Assembly: GCA_913041095.1 (NCBI GenBank) | Contig: CAJWIB010000199.1 | Span: forward strand, 1 to 5,349 | Source of the DNA: an uncultured Rhodospirillaceae bacterium | GTDB taxonomy: Bacteria > Pseudomonadota > Alphaproteobacteria > Rhodospirillales > UBA2165 | DNA: 5,349 nucleotides | Reading direction: 5' to 3' | In this document: in pieces, positions 5,344 through 5,349 of the stretch | How positions within the stretch are numbered: position 1 is the first letter of the stretch | Layout of the letters: each line of letters opens with the position of its first letter | The notes under the pieces: generated by a model | Seen by the model: only the letters and a program-made list of their open reading frames with translations | Database searches by the model: none | What the model was told of the DNA's origin: nothing | Position numbers and translations under genes: made by a program

Positions 5344-5349
5344 ATGAAT
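5344..5349 (+). CDS. Probable start of the next gene (first two codons only)
   Basis: An ATG at 5344 is preceded by GGAG (5331-5334) with a 9-base spacing and lies 18 bases after the cyclase stop, as expected of a co-transcribed downstream gene. A TTG directly before it (5341) is in frame and could be an alternative start. Only Met-Asn is visible, so the product cannot be named. In ebo-type clusters the other members are an EboE-type TIM-barrel (xylose-isomerase-like) protein, a TatD-like hydrolase, a UbiA-like prenyltransferase and a small conserved protein, any of which could follow. Confidence 0.5.

Overview
The window looks like a proteobacterial chromosome segment of medium GC content. 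I would guess an alphaproteobacterium, from the general character of the proteins and the IS3-type element, but nothing here is diagnostic of the lineage. It contains one truncated insertion sequence, four complete genes that all read rightward, and the first codons of a likely fifth gene.

Layout. Positions 1-191 are the left end of an IS3-family insertion sequence that reads out of the window on the minus strand; its orfA start and terminal inverted repeat are visible. Positions 192-411 are an AT-rich intergenic region with repeated TTAACG motifs, a perfect 8-2-8 palindrome, a plausible promoter and a leader stem-loop. Next come a secreted PQQ-dependent sugar (aldose) dehydrogenase (412-1710) and a secreted monoheme class I cytochrome c (1846-2283). 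Together they resemble a periplasmic oxidation module: the quinoprotein oxidises a sugar-like substrate and the cytochrome could carry the electrons on. A 349-bp stretch with no convincing gene follows (2284-2632).

The right half holds two cytoplasmic genes: an alkaline-phosphatase-superfamily protein (2633-4018) and a sugar-phosphate cyclase of the 3-dehydroquinate-synthase fold (4108-5325). From memory, these match EboF and EboD of the ebo (also called edb) cluster. That cluster is known from cyanobacteria (scytonemin export), Pseudomonas (nematode repellence) and eustigmatophyte algae and their endosymbionts, and its small-molecule product is not established. A start codon with a ribosome binding site at the right edge (5344) suggests the gene set continues.

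Two points deserve attention. The cyclase lacks features expected of true dehydroquinate synthase and instead carries Asp279 and His364 in an FREHLGG context, as I recall for 2-epi-5-epi-valiolone synthases, so it may make a C7 cyclitol rather than dehydroquinate. The phosphatase keeps its nucleophile threonine but appears to have lost most of the canonical metal ligands. Whether the upstream quinoprotein and cytochrome act on the product of the ebo-like genes is only a hypothesis based on proximity.
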